NCBI GenBank assembly: GCA_022841345.1 | Contig: JALHRR010000050.1 | Location: forward strand, 1 to 36,551 | DNA: 36,551 nucleotides | Direction of reading: 5' to 3' | Source: Saprospiraceae bacterium | Lineage (GTDB): Bacteria; Bacteroidota; Bacteroidia; Chitinophagales; Saprospiraceae | Part shown: positions 8,807 to 18,376 of the stretch, piece after piece | Layout of the letters: every line of letters begins with the position of its first letter | Numbering within the stretch: position 1 is the first letter of the stretch | The notes under the pieces: model-generated | Database searches by the model: none | What the model saw: only the letters and a program-made list of their open reading frames with translations | Told to the model about the DNA's origin: nothing | Made by a program: the position numbers and the translations under genes

Positions 8807-11800
8807 TCACTTAATTTTTATAAAGTCATACAGTGTATTGTTTACATCTATCACTTTTTCTATGAAATCTACCAGCTTTAGAGGTTTTTGAATTACTAAA
8901 TCTGGTGGTAAAATGACTCCAAAAAAACTCTCTCTTAACTGCTGATTCCCCCAAATCGCATTAAAAACTTCATTCCCTCGCTGAGTCAAAATTCCATTTT
9001 GATACATCATATCCCTGAATTTTTCCCTGATGGGAGTGGTATTGGTGCTGTTGCTTAGTTTCTTTTTATCAAACCAATATTCGATATCATTCATGCTCGA
9101 TACTAATGCCGCATCACTGAGATAGGCTATAAACTGATCTACACTAGTTGAATTGCCGGCAACAAAATGTTGAAAAGCTATTCCATTTAAATTCCAGCTT
9201 TTGCACTCAACAATTTTGCTGCCATTTATCATTATGTCGGCAATTGCCTTATGGGTCTCACCTGCGTCATTAATGCTCTCTATTTTCTCTTCAAAGCTTG
9301 TAATGCTATACTGATATTCCGGATTTTCCTTTAATACCCTTAATACAAATGCTGAAGCATTTACCTGATGAATTCCCTTAGCTTTAATTCCCTGAGGACC
9401 CAGTACTATATCATAGTGATCTTTGTTGGTATAATGATCAGTAAAATTCTGAACATAATCCACATATTTGTCCAGATAGTTATATTGGTTATTATTGTTA
9501 TCGCATACATTGCAAGGTGCTGAAGAATTTTTTTCAATGACAGTAATCAGACCAGCACTTCCTCCAACATATGAAATTGAATTTGCAACTAAGTATTGTT
9601 TAACCTCCTGTAGCACGGACCAGTCTTTTCGATATTTTAGATTTGGTCTTGCTTCATTCACCAACTCCCAGGCCTCCACATGCCCTGCAGCAAGGCTACT
9701 TGTGTGATTACTCAGGTAGTGTACATCATTGCCCACACTAAGATCTGATAAGAAATGATTGCCACTTGACACAGGCATAGTATTTATTTTGCTTACCACA
9801 GTTAGTGGCTGTACAATATTACACAATTTCTGGATATTGGATAATTGGTCCGGGTATTTCTCAGAAAGAGAATGGAGCTCTTCGCATAGGGGACTTTTTA
9901 AATAATTTTCCTCCACATTGGGACAAATGTCACACTTGTCCTGTGGATAATCATCCGAATCTGTCAAAGCATCCGAAAGGACAATTACCGATACTCCGTG
10001 CATGTTGATGTATTCATTAGCATAAACTTCACGGGATATATTTTGAATAATATCCACTTGTTGATGCCCAATTTGCTCGCCAACCTTTAAGTTATGGACC
10101 TTTTTTGCCTGATTGACTTGTTTTGAGTATTGAACACCATCAATGGTAATATTCGTTGGGGACTTTGCATAGATAATATCATCCAGTAAATTTGTGTAAG
10201 TATTTGTGGAATGTGGTCCTTTTTTAATAACCGCAGTAATGGCATCAGTTCCATGCTGGACAACATATTTAACCAAATTGAATGAAGGGGTCTGAACATT
10301 TAAAAATGAAATCAGAACCAATTTCTTAGCATTACCTGATAGTAATTGCATGCATTTAGTATTAGCAACGACCGCCTTTGACTTGCTAATCATTTGGGCA
10401 AAACTAAATCCTGATTTTAGTGCTTTTAGTTCTGCCAGACCAAAAAATAACGTTACAGAAAATGTTGCATCCCTTCCTAACTGTTGAGCAAGCATATATG
10501 GTGATTCCACATTATAGCTTTCAATAAAAATTTGACCAATATTATTGACTGCAGCATTAGCCGCAGTGAGAGTGTTGCTAATATTAATTCCTGCAATTTC
10601 GTGGAATACAGATTGAGGGTCAAAGGTTAGTCTTAGAATAATATCAGGAGATTGGGTAAGGAGAATGCCTGTAAGTTGAGGTAGACTTTGAATCTGCGAA
10701 ACCAGTTCGTTCCACATGCCACAAATTAATGCGAATTTCAACTTTGAAATACTCAAATTGTCAATAGGGATCTCGTAATTTTGAAATGCTATTTTAATAA
10801 GATCTTCGGACCAGGTTTGTGATAATAATCCAAAACTGCTTACATTATTTATAAATTCTGCATAGTGGAATATAGAAAACACAACTGGTGAATATTCAGG
10901 ATTATCCAGGTTGTAAAAACGTTCTGGAATTTGAAGTTTACTGGTCAGGCTTGCCAATCCATCCATAATTGCTGTTATGGGATTAACTTCCTGGCCAAGG
11001 TAGAATATACTGCTGGCCTGATCCGAAGGATTGGTAGGCCCCGACAAAGCACTATTAATAATACATAAAAGCGAATAGAAATTACTACTTGAGCAAGTTG
11101 ATGAACCCTCTGTAATTTTACTTTTGTCCCGATAAAACCCTGTGGCGGCTCTATCATAATCCTGAATTGCTCCGTTGACATCCATCACAACATTGAACCA
11201 CCCAACCACTTCCCCTAACTGAAGTCCATTGATGAAATTTATGACAAAATCAAATTGTTCCTGATCTCCATACTCAGTAATAAAAAATTTATTGATATAT
11301 AATTTTTTGCTTGCAGTCTCCTTTTTATACTGATCATTGAGATGATTGATGAGATTCAACAATTCATTATCCTGAAGCAATTCTCCTGTAAGGTTCACGA
11401 GGATTTCATCATTATCTGAGGGATCACAATCATCGCATAGATTTAAAAAAGTATTGAGCACCTGCTCTCCTTTTTTAACAATAAACTGGCAATTATTAGC
11501 TTCTAATTTTTCCTTTAGTACTTTATAATTATTGGAGGCATCGACTACAGTATCAATAGTGATTTTATACTGATCTATACAATTAGTTTTTTCCAAACCC
11601 TGGAGCTGATTGCACCCTTGCCAACTCCAGGCATACAGAGGACTGGGGCCTGAACTTATCTCACTGAACCACGGGATATAAACTTTTCCATTGTGCTGAA
11701 TACCAGAACACCCACCTGCTATGATATTATTAGGTTCATCAGCTTTTTCTATAAAATAGTATGGCTTCATACCTGGTTCAAGCAAAAGAAACCTACCTAA

Positions 11801-14575
11801 AGCATCAACAACATGATAATCGACAAGACTCATAATATACTCCTGGATCTGATCCTTTATACAAAATGCGTTTGCTGTTAATGTGTATTGCCCGTCCCCA
11901 TCCGCATCCAACCACGGAAGCGGAAAACGCTGCTGATGCATCCGCTCCCACTGACGGACAAGCAAGCGGGTACCGGCAGGCCCATAGTCCATGAGATTGC
12001 CATGATCCACACCTGAACCACCAACATAATCGTCCCAATAATGGCGAAGAGTAAAAGCTCCATGCCCGAGCTCATGGGTCAAGATTTTGCTAAGAGCAGC
12101 CCCGCTTGCTTTGCTGACATCTACGAAGCCGAATTGCATTCCCTGTGGCATGAAACCGGCTACATCACCCTGAAGGTTATCGACGAGGAAGATGTAAAAA
12201 TGATTTTCTTCCAGTCCTGATCCGACCTGATTCACAAAATTGCGTATGATACGGTTCATGTCAGAGCTGTAAACTGTGATCAGTTTTGACTGGGCGCCAA
12301 TGATATCGTCAGGATCGGTATCAGTTACTGAGATGGGATGAAAATTAACAGTGCTCAGTGTCACTCCCTGGTGCAAAATTTTGTTCATGCTATTTTCAAG
12401 TTCTGCCGGATCAATGCTATTTCCTGCATCATTAACCTTCACCAGATGCACATGGTAATTGGTGTATTGATAACTTTTTTGAAAAAACAGACCCACACCA
12501 CTCCCATCATCTGTGGTTGCATAAATAATTTCATTATCATCCACACCTGCCGTTCGAATGAGTAAGCTATTAGACCCTGTAACTTTAATGGGTAGCACAG
12601 CCCCTCTGGAGGACACCAGCATAATCTTATTGATATCCCAGTCACCTTCAAGGATTCCGACCAAACTATCAGCAAGACCGCGGCCTATGCTTTTATAGGG
12701 AATTTTATAATCTTCCTGACTTTGATACTGATCCGGAATGCGATCATCGTATGGATCAAAACCAAAAGTCGAGTTCTCATGTGCATAAAATTTGAGCCTG
12801 ACTCCAGGCATGAGATCATCAGGAATTACAAAATCTTCCAGTATTGGCATCACATAGCCACCGCTCACTGTATAGCTGCCCGTGTTTGAATTCACAATAA
12901 TAGGCTGGGAAAATGTAGTCGTACCGCCGCCATGATAAACGATGACATTGCCATTTTCATCAATGCCGATACTATCCACATCAGTGATGAACACCTCCGG
13001 AACATCGAATTCATCTGTATTGAATAAGTCAATAATTCCATCTCCGTCAATGATATTGCTTCCTGTAGGATCCCACTTGGTGATGATACTCCCTTCAGTC
13101 AATCTATATTCATCATTGATGCGAATATTGGTAAATTCTACAGCCAGTTTGATGGATTTGATGAAAGGGGCTTTGAAGAATCCTTCTCCTGAAAAGTTTC
13201 CATTGCTACCAACCGCTTCCGTAATGATGACTCTGGTATCCCCTGCCATGATAGTGTCATTGATGAACAGATTTTGAAGGGGAGTCTGGTTTTGCAGCAT
13301 GAGATCCAAAGGTTGCTGGCCACATTCATATGGGCGCTCCGGAGGCAACTGTGAAAAGCTGATCTCAATAGTATCGCTGGAAATCATTGCCGAAGGACAT
13401 GCTTTCTCAACAAAAACCTGATATGTGCGACCTCGCTTGAAATCATCAAAATTGTAATAAGCCAGATCAGTGGTATGATTACTCCAGGTTCCTGAGGGAT
13501 CAGCCTCATTTTTTTCCCTCCAGTTAAGATTATAAAAACTTCTGAAAGAACTACTATTACCTCCGCTTTCTGAATTTCCCAGAACAATGCCTTGACCGTG
13601 ACCCTGAGCGGGAATAGTTCCTCCATCCCAGAAAATATAGGTTTCGAGATCATCAGAGGTATCATAACCCAATCCTGTTGGCTGCTCACAGGGGATATCG
13701 TCCAGCGTATAACCATATTTGAAAATGTGGACCGGACTTCTACCAAAATTCTTGAATAAATAGACCGGAGGCATTCCGCCCATGTTGACAATGTCACGGA
13801 CTGTAACCTGAGCGAGGTAAAATGATCCCACCAAAAGTGGTGGATCTGAAGGACCTAAAAAAGTGGTAGTCATTTGTTGAATGGGCTTCACAAAAAGGGG
13901 TGGTGTGGAAGTGATGATTTGTTCGGGAGTGAGACCTGGAATCATTTCCCAAATCTCTAAAGTGTACTCGACAGGGAAGGAAGCAGCATGTAAAGGCTGC
14001 CAGCTCAATTGTATGTTTTGAGGAAAGTATGGAATGATGCTGTCTAAAGGCAACATGATTACAGGAGGGTCGAGTTCTTCCAGAAATAAGAAAGCGCAAA
14101 CTTTCAGGCTGACCGGTGAACGATTGGTCAATTCGATGGCGGTGGCGCAGATTTCACAGGCTCCCTCTGGCAGGAAACCATTGTTCAGCATGCCGGGCGG
14201 GAAGGATACATCTGAAAAATAGGTGCTTAATTGCAGGTTGCTGAGAGAAGTTGGCATACCGAAAACCAAATTGATGGGAATCAAAGCGAGCTCAGGATTG
14301 GCAATATATCTTCCCCGTTCTGTGACAATTTCCCATTCAAGACCCACATTGAGCATAGGTTCGCGTGAATCTTTGAGGGTCATAAATAACTGAATTTGAT
14401 TCACCTGCTGTCCAAATCCCGTTGAATTACCAAAAGTGTGGAAAGCCGGAGAATGGGGGCGCATGATATTTAGACTCAGGTCAACGGGAAATACCTGAGC
14501 ATATAAGCCAGATCTGCAAGCAATAAAGCATGCCAATAATAAAAGTGTCCGGATGTAAGTAAAATGAACGCTCAT
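8807..14575 (-). CDS. Giant exported protein with zincin and C-terminal nuclease motif (polymorphic toxin candidate)
   Basis: About 1,922 residues from ATG 14575; a longer frame begins at 14632, but the signal peptide (MSVHFTYIRTLLLLACFIAC...LYAQ) fits the inner start. In the numbering of the longer frame, about 215-300 resembles a fibronectin-III domain. A zincin motif HELGHGAFTLRH lies at 853-864, followed by NLMDYG, a Met-turn-like segment. Helical and cysteine-containing stretches (CDDCD, CDIC, CNVC) follow. The end carries D1799-IMINGSKIV-E1809-C-K1811, the spacing of a PD-(D/E)XK nuclease core. The order signal, adhesive region, protease, nuclease suggests a secreted toxin released by self-cleavage. 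No type IX C-terminal sorting domain is visible, so the export route past the outer membrane is open. Two downstream genes follow with 1-base and overlapping junctions. Confidence 0.75.
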   Translation of the reverse strand: MSVHFTYIRTLLLLACFIACRSGLYAQVFPVDLSLNIMRPHSPAFHTFGNSTGFGQQVNQIQLFMTLKDSREPMLNVGLEWEIVTERGRYIANPELALIPINLVFGMPTSLSNLQLSTYFSDVSFPPGMLNNGFLPEGACEICATAIELTNRSPVSLKVCAFLFLEELDPPVIMLPLDSIIPYFPQNIQLSWQPLHAASFPVEYTLEIWEMIPGLTPEQIITSTPPLFVKPIQQMTTTFLGPSDPPLLVGSFYLAQVTVRDIVNMGGMPPVYLFKNFGRSPVHIFKYGYTLDDIPCEQPTGLGYDTSDDLETYIFWDGGTIPAQGHGQGIVLGNSESGGNSSSFRSFYNLNWREKNEADPSGTWSNHTTDLAYYNFDDFKRGRTYQVFVEKACPSAMISSDTIEISFSQLPPERPYECGQQPLDLMLQNQTPLQNLFINDTIMAGDTRVIITEAVGSNGNFSGEGFFKAPFIKSIKLAVEFTNIRINDEYRLTEGSIITKWDPTGSNIIDGDGIIDLFNTDEFDVPEVFITDVDSIGIDENGNVIVYHGGGTTTFSQPIIVNSNTGSYTVSGGYVMPILEDFVIPDDLMPGVRLKFYAHENSTFGFDPYDDRIPDQYQSQEDYKIPYKSIGRGLADSLVGILEGDWDINKIMLVSSRGAVLPIKVTGSNSLLIRTAGVDDNEIIYATTDDGSGVGLFFQKSYQYTNYHVHLVKVNDAGNSIDPAELENSMNKILHQGVTLSTVNFHPISVTDTDPDDIIGAQSKLITVYSSDMNRIIRNFVNQVGSGLEENHFYIFLVDNLQGDVAGFMPQGMQFGFVDVSKASGAALSKILTHELGHGAFTLRHYWDDYVGGSGVDHGNLMDYGPAGTRLLVRQWERMHQQRFPLPWLDADGDGQYTLTANAFCIKDQIQEYIMSLVDYHVVDALGRFLLLEPGMKPYYFIEKADEPNNIIAGGCSGIQHNGKVYIPWFSEISSGPSPLYAWSWQGCNQLQGLEKTNCIDQYKITIDTVVDASNNYKVLKEKLEANNCQFIVKKGEQVLNTFLNLCDDCDPSDNDEILVNLTGELLQDNELLNLINHLNDQYKKETASKKLYINKFFITEYGDQEQFDFVINFINGLQLGEVVGWFNVVMDVNGAIQDYDRAATGFYRDKSKITEGSSTCSSSNFYSLLCIINSALSGPTNPSDQASSIFYLGQEVNPITAIMDGLASLTSKLQIPERFYNLDNPEYSPVVFSIFHYAEFINNVSSFGLLSQTWSEDLIKIAFQNYEIPIDNLSISKLKFALICGMWNELVSQIQSLPQLTGILLTQSPDIILRLTFDPQSVFHEIAGINISNTLTAANAAVNNIGQIFIESYNVESPYMLAQQLGRDATFSVTLFFGLAELKALKSGFSFAQMISKSKAVVANTKCMQLLSGNAKKLVLISFLNVQTPSFNLVKYVVQHGTDAITAVIKKGPHSTNTYTNLLDDIIYAKSPTNITIDGVQYSKQVNQAKKVHNLKVGEQIGHQQVDIIQNISREVYANEYINMHGVSVIVLSDALTDSDDYPQDKCDICPNVEENYLKSPLCEELHSLSEKYPDQLSNIQKLCNIVQPLTVVSKINTMPVSSGNHFLSDLSVGNDVHYLSNHTSSLAAGHVEAWELVNEARPNLKYRKDWSVLQEVKQYLVANSISYVGGSAGLITVIEKNSSAPCNVCDNNNNQYNYLDKYVDYVQNFTDHYTNKDHYDIVLGPQGIKAKGIHQVNASAFVLRVLKENPEYQYSITSFEEKIESINDAGETHKAIADIMINGSKIVECKSWNLNGIAFQHFVAGNSTSVDQFIAYLSDAALVSSMNDIEYWFDKKKLSNSTNTTPIREKFRDMMYQNGILTQRGNEVFNAIWGNQQLRESFFGVILPPDLVIQKPLKLVDFIEKVIDVNNTLYDFIKIK

Positions 14576-14772
14576 CTGCAAATCATTTGAAATCAATAGA
14601 TTGATTTTAATGGAATGTAGAAGTCGAACCATTTGAAAGTTCAGACTTCATCTGCAGATGAAAAGATTGTAGGTTAGAGGGGTCAGCGTTGATAGAATCC
14701 TTGAGCTGACTCAGGTGATAAATGTATATTATTTTTTGGAAATGGAGAAATAATTATTTGAGAAATTTGAAG

Positions 14773-14881
14773 AAAGTACGTGGTTGCTGGTTGCTGGTTG
14801 CTGGTTGCTGGTTGAACAGCTGGGTGGGAGTTGAAAGTTGAAAGTTGAAAGATGAAAGTGGAAAGATGAAAGTGGAAAATG
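14773..14881 (+). repeat. 7-bp tandem repeats: GGTTGCT, then AGTTGAA/AGATGAA/AGTGGAA
   Basis: GGTTGCT is repeated about four times in register. An AACAGC separator follows, then about eight units of AGTTGAA, AGATGAA and AGTGGAA, all 7 bases long. This tract opens composite copy 2, between the divergent toxin-like and ettA genes. Long minus-strand open frames cross it, but only because the repeat lacks stops. Confidence 0.8.
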
Positions 14882-15372
14882 AACAGCCGGAAGCAAGGCA
14901 TAAGTAGTAAGGCGTAAGTAGTAAGTGAACAGCCGGAAGAAGAAAGCTTCGAGCCACGAGCTTCGAGCTTCGAGAAAACAGCCGGAAGCAAGGCATAAGT
15001 AGTAAGGCGTAAGTAGTAAGTGAACAGCCGGAAGAAGAAAGCTTCGAGCCACGAGCTCCGAGCTGCGAGAAAACAGCCGGAAGCAAGGCATAAGTAGTAA
15101 GGCGTAAGTAGTAAGTGAACAGCCGGAAGAAGAAAGCTTCGAGCCACGAGCTCCGAGCTGCGAGAAAACAGCCGGAAGCAAGGCATAAGCAGTAAGGCGT
15201 AAGTAGTAAGTGAACAGCCGGAAGAAGAAATCTTCGAGCCACGAGCTTCGAGCTGCGAGAAAACAGCCGGAAGCAAGGCAGTAGTAAGGCGTAAGTAGTA
15301 AGTGAACAGCCGGAAGAAGAAGCTGCGAGCCACGAGCTCCGAGCTTCGAGAAAACAGCCGGGAAGAAGTTGC
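14882..15372 (+). repeat. 95-bp tandem repeat, five copies
   Basis: Copies begin with AACAGCCGG at 14882, 14977, 15072, 15167 and 15262, exactly 95 bases apart; a sixth start lies at 15353 after a 4-base deletion. Each unit has two halves. The first is AACAGCCGGAAGCAAGG plus 7-bp repeats of TAAGTAG/TAAGGCG. The second is AACAGCCGGAAGAAG plus 7-bp repeats of CGAGCTT/CGAGCCA/CGAGCTG. Copies are nearly identical, so expansion is recent. Three overlapping minus-strand frames of about 216-240 codons across it are repeat artefacts. Confidence 0.9.
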
Positions 15373-15541
15373 CTCTTTCTATCATGCACAGCCATCACCT
15401 TTATATTATCAAAGCGAAGCTGCAGATAATATAAAGACATCACCTTTTCATGGCTTGGTCCATGAAAAGACATCACCTTTCAAGGCGTAGCGGCAGAAAG
15501 ACATCACCTCGCTTCGGGCAAATCCCTGGAAATAACCGCAA
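15357..15541 (+). repeat. Hairpin array, composite copy 2
   Basis: The leader GGGAAGAAGTTGCC is followed by GCCATCACC and three hairpins. The first is TTTATATTATC-N14-GATAATATAAA (15400-15435), the second TTTTCATGG-N6-CCATGAAAA (15445-15468), and the third TTTC-N14-GAAA (15478-15499). They are separated by identical GACATCACC units at 15436, 15469 and 15500. The tail contains TTCGGGCAAATCCCTGGAAATAA in two parts, matching the other copies loosely. The array ends about 60 bases before the ettA promoter, so it is probably outside that transcript. Confidence 0.85.
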
Positions 15542-15597
15542 CAAAAGACAGTAGAAAGCTCAAATAACTAGTATTATCCATTTTTACATTTTCTGAG

Positions 15598-15626
15598 TTT
15601 GATTTGCAGCGGGAATTGTACCTTTG
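15598..15626 (+). promoter_or_regulatory. Bacteroidota-type promoter for ettA
   Basis: A -7-like box TACCTTTG (15619-15626) fits TAnnTTTG. A TTTG at 15598-15601 lies 17 bases before it, slightly closer than the usual -33 spacing. The ettA start is 21 bases downstream, giving a very short leader. Confidence 0.45.
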
Positions 15627-15647
15627 CGGCTTCAAAAAACTAAATCA

Positions 15648-17336
15648 ATGGATCAAAAGATCATATTTTCAATGCTGGGAGTGGGAAAGACTTTGCCTGT
15701 CAGCAATAAGACTATATTAAAGAACATTTATTTGTCTTTTTTCTATGGTGCCAAAATCGGTATCATAGGTCTCAATGGATCAGGTAAATCAACTTTGCTC
15801 AAGATCATAGCTGGTCTGGACCCTAATTATCAGGGTAAAATTGAGTTTCAAAAACAATATTCCATCGGATTCCTTTCTCAGGAACCGGAACTAGACGAAT
15901 CCAAAACGGTTATTGAAGTGGTTCGCGAAGGAGTACAACCTATCATGGATTTGATGAACGCTTACGAAGATGTCAATCAGGCTATGGGTCTGGAAGAGAA
16001 TTACATGGATCCTGATAAAATGGATAAATTGCTCAATAAGCAAGGTGAACTGGGCGAACAAATTGATGCCATCAACGGCTGGGAAATAGATAATGTCCTT
16101 AACAGAGCGATGGACGCACTACGTGTTCCTGAACCGGATGCTTCCATTAAAGTACTTTCCGGTGGAGAAAAAAGGAGAGTAGCGCTCTGCCGCCTGCTTC
16201 TTCAAAACCCGGATATTCTACTTTTAGATGAGCCTACCAACCACTTGGATGCTGAGTCTATTCACTGGTTGGAGCAACATTTGGCACAATATAAAGGTAC
16301 CGTTATCGCTGTGACGCACGACAGGTATTTCCTTGATAATGTGGCGGGTTGGATACTAGAACTTGACAGAGGTGAAGGAATTCCATGGGAAGGAAATTAT
16401 TCTTCCTGGTTGGACCAGAAGCAGAAGAGACTTGCGCTGGAAGAAAAGCAGGAAAGTAAGCGTCAAAGGGCTTTGCAGCGAGAATTGGAATGGGTGAGAA
16501 TGAATCCCAAAGGCCGGCAGGCAAAAGCCAAAGCCCGTCTGAGCAATTATGAAAAAATGGCTTCTGAAGAAGGTAAAGGTAAGGAGGATAAACTGGAAAT
16601 TTTCATCCCAAGCGGTCCAAGGTTAGGTACCAATGTGATTAATGCGGAGGATCTGACAAAAGGATATGGTGGAAGAATCCTGATCGAAAACTTATCATTC
16701 AGCCTGCCACCGGCAGGAATCGTTGGAGTAATCGGACCAAATGGTGCGGGTAAAACAACATTGTTCAGAATGATCATGGGGCAGGAAACTCCGGATAGCG
16801 GATCCATCAAGGTTGGTGAAACGGTTAAAATAGGGTATGTAGATCAGTCACACAATGATATAGATCCTAATAAAACGGTTAACGAAGTTGTCTCTGGTGG
16901 AGCTGACTGGATCGAACTTGGCAATACGAAAATTAATGCGAGAGCTTATATTTCGAAATTCAATTTTACGGGTTCGGACCAGGAGAAGAAATGTGGTGTA
17001 CTTTCCGGCGGTGAGCGCAACCGTCTTCACCTTGCCATGTGTCTGAAGCAGGAAGCGAATGTATTGCTTCTGGATGAGCCTACCAATGATATAGATGTGA
17101 ATACACTTCGCGCATTGGAAGAAGCCATTGAAAACTTTGCAGGTTGTGCCGTTATTATCTCTCACGACAGATGGTTTTTGGACCGAGTTGCTACACATAT
17201 TCTGGCATTTGAGGGAGATGCTCAAGTGTATTTCTTTGAGGGTGGATTCACCGATTATGAAGAGAATCGCAAGAAGCGCCTTGGTGAGGCTGGATCAAAG
17301 AAATTCAAGTACAGGAAGTTGATGGAGAATCAGTAA
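15648..17336 (+). CDS. ettA: Energy-dependent translational throttle protein EttA (ABC-F)
   Basis: 562 residues from the ATG at 15648; a further 8 codons upstream would start inside the promoter box and are not used. Two ABC ATPase domains lack membrane segments, as in all ABC-F proteins. Domain one has Walker A GLNGSGKST (41-49), signature LSGGEKRR and Walker B LLLDEPTNHLD, with the ABC-F arm insertion between. Domain two has GPNGAGKTT, LSGGERNR and LLLDEPTNDID. A charged linker rich in Lys/Arg (WVRMNPKGRQAKAKAR) joins them. EttA binds the ribosomal E site and gates early elongation according to ATP/ADP state. Length and the second-domain DEPTNDID favour EttA over other ABC-F types. The gene appears monocistronic between two repeat elements. 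Confidence 0.93.
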   Translation: MDQKIIFSMLGVGKTLPVSNKTILKNIYLSFFYGAKIGIIGLNGSGKSTLLKIIAGLDPNYQGKIEFQKQYSIGFLSQEPELDESKTVIEVVREGVQPIMDLMNAYEDVNQAMGLEENYMDPDKMDKLLNKQGELGEQIDAINGWEIDNVLNRAMDALRVPEPDASIKVLSGGEKRRVALCRLLLQNPDILLLDEPTNHLDAESIHWLEQHLAQYKGTVIAVTHDRYFLDNVAGWILELDRGEGIPWEGNYSSWLDQKQKRLALEEKQESKRQRALQRELEWVRMNPKGRQAKAKARLSNYEKMASEEGKGKEDKLEIFIPSGPRLGTNVINAEDLTKGYGGRILIENLSFSLPPAGIVGVIGPNGAGKTTLFRMIMGQETPDSGSIKVGETVKIGYVDQSHNDIDPNKTVNEVVSGGADWIELGNTKINARAYISKFNFTGSDQEKKCGVLSGGERNRLHLAMCLKQEANVLLLDEPTNDIDVNTLRALEEAIENFAGCAVIISHDRWFLDRVATHILAFEGDAQVYFFEGGFTDYEENRKKRLGEAGSKKFKYRKLMENQ

Positions 17337-17778
17337 GCTGGTTGCTGGTTGCTGGTTGAACAGCCGGGAAGAAGCTGCTAGCTTCAAGCTGCAAGCTGCA
17401 AGTTGAACAGCCAAACAGCCGGTGCTGAGTTATGAGTTTTGAGTTATGAATGATGAATTGAACAGCCAACAGCCGGTTGTGGGTGGTGTGTGTACTCGTA
17501 GCTGGAAGCTACTTCGAGCAGGGTGGGAAAGAAGCTACAAGCCGCAAGCTTCAAGCTGCAAGTTGAACAGCCGGAAACAGCCGATTGTCTAATTGCTGAA
17601 TTATCGAATTGTCGAATGAAACAGCCAAACAGCCGGTGCTGAGTTATGAGTTATGAATGATGAGTTGAACAGCCAACAGCCGGTGTGGGTGGTGTGTGTA
17701 CTCGTAGCTGGAAGCTACTTCGGGCAGGGTGGGAAAGAAGCTACAAGCTTTGAGCTTCGAGCTGCGAGAAAACAGCCA
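17337..17778 (+). repeat. 7-bp-periodic tracts with AACAGCC(GG) separators, composite copy 3
   Basis: Modules separated by AACAGCC or AACAGCCGG include GGTTGCT repeats, CAAGCTG/CAAGCTT repeats, GAGTTAT/GAGTTTT/GAATGAT repeats and GAATTAT/CGAATTG repeats. All run in steps of 7 bases. A larger unit of about 200 bases (GAGTTATGAG through CTCGTAGCTGGAAGCTACTTCG) occurs twice, near 17426 and 17638. No coding sequence is visible. Confidence 0.8.
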
Positions 17779-17972
17779 GGAAGAAGTTGCCTTCTTATTT
17801 TTAGCGCTAGCCATCACCTCCGAAATAAATTGGCTGCATAGCAGACAATTTATTTCGGAGACATCACTTTTTCAGGGCTTGTACCCTGAAAAAACATCAC
17901 CTTTCAAGCCGAAGGCTCAGAAAGACATCACTTCGTATCGACTAGATCCGCGGGTATAATTGCAAATACTTG
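17779..17972 (+). repeat. Hairpin array, composite copy 3
   Basis: Leader GGAAGAAGTTGCC and GCGCTAGCCATCACC precede three hairpins. Hairpin one is a perfect 15-bp stem CTCCGAAATAAATTG (17818-17832) with CAATTTATTTCGGAG (17846-17860). Hairpin two is TTTTTCAGGG-N6-CCCTGAAAAA (17868-17893). Hairpin three is TTTCAAGCC-GAA-GGCTCAGAAA (17902-17923), whose loop holds its own AGCC/GGCT pairing. Separators are ACATCAC(C). A tail with ATCGACTAGATCC follows. The first stem has nearly the same sequence as sub-array two of copy 1. Confidence 0.85.
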
Positions 17973-18193
17973 ATGTCGAAGCAGGTGTGGGTATTGAGTT
18001 AAATTTACCAGTTTTAGGAGTCAAATTAGGGCTTTTCCTTTTTGAGATGTTTACATTTCTTGCTGCCATTTACGAAAAACTTGCAAATTAGTGTGGGTGT
18101 GAAACAGCCGGGAATAAGCTGTATCCTGTTTTCGCGTGAGTGATAGGAGCGGGCACGAAGCGACGCAGGAGCGAAGTAAAGCGGATAGCACGA

Positions 18194-18248
18194 CCCCGAG
18201 TAATCTGAAATTGCATATTCAAAAATTGCAATTTCAGATTACCTCGGG
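18194..18248. repeat. Long hairpin upstream of mutS
   Basis: CCCGAGTAATCTGAAATTGCA (in two parts CCCGAG and TAATCTGAAATTGCA) pairs with TGCAATTTCAGATTA-CCTCGGG. The stem is 21 bp with one bulged base and an 11-base loop. It is preceded by GC-rich sequence (GAAGCGACGCAGGAGCGAAG). It has no T-run on either side, so a plain terminator is unlikely. A palindromic dispersed repeat is the likelier reading. Confidence 0.7.
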
Positions 18249-18376
18249 GGCACGCCCAAATCATCTTCATCATCTTGCTATGCTGTGGGCAGAATTTGAA
18301 CAAATATTTATTTTTAAATATGTTTGCTGTATCTTTATCACTTTTGATGAATCGCAAATCCATATAAAGAACAGAC

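Noticed and set aside
14683-15476. Three overlapping minus-strand frames of about 216-240 codons
   Set aside because: They are translations of the 95-bp and 7-bp repeats in all three frames; the repeat simply lacks stops.
15391-15508. CRISPR-like array reading of the GACATCACC separators
   Set aside because: The separators are only 8-9 nt, the parts between are self-palindromes, and no cas gene is near.
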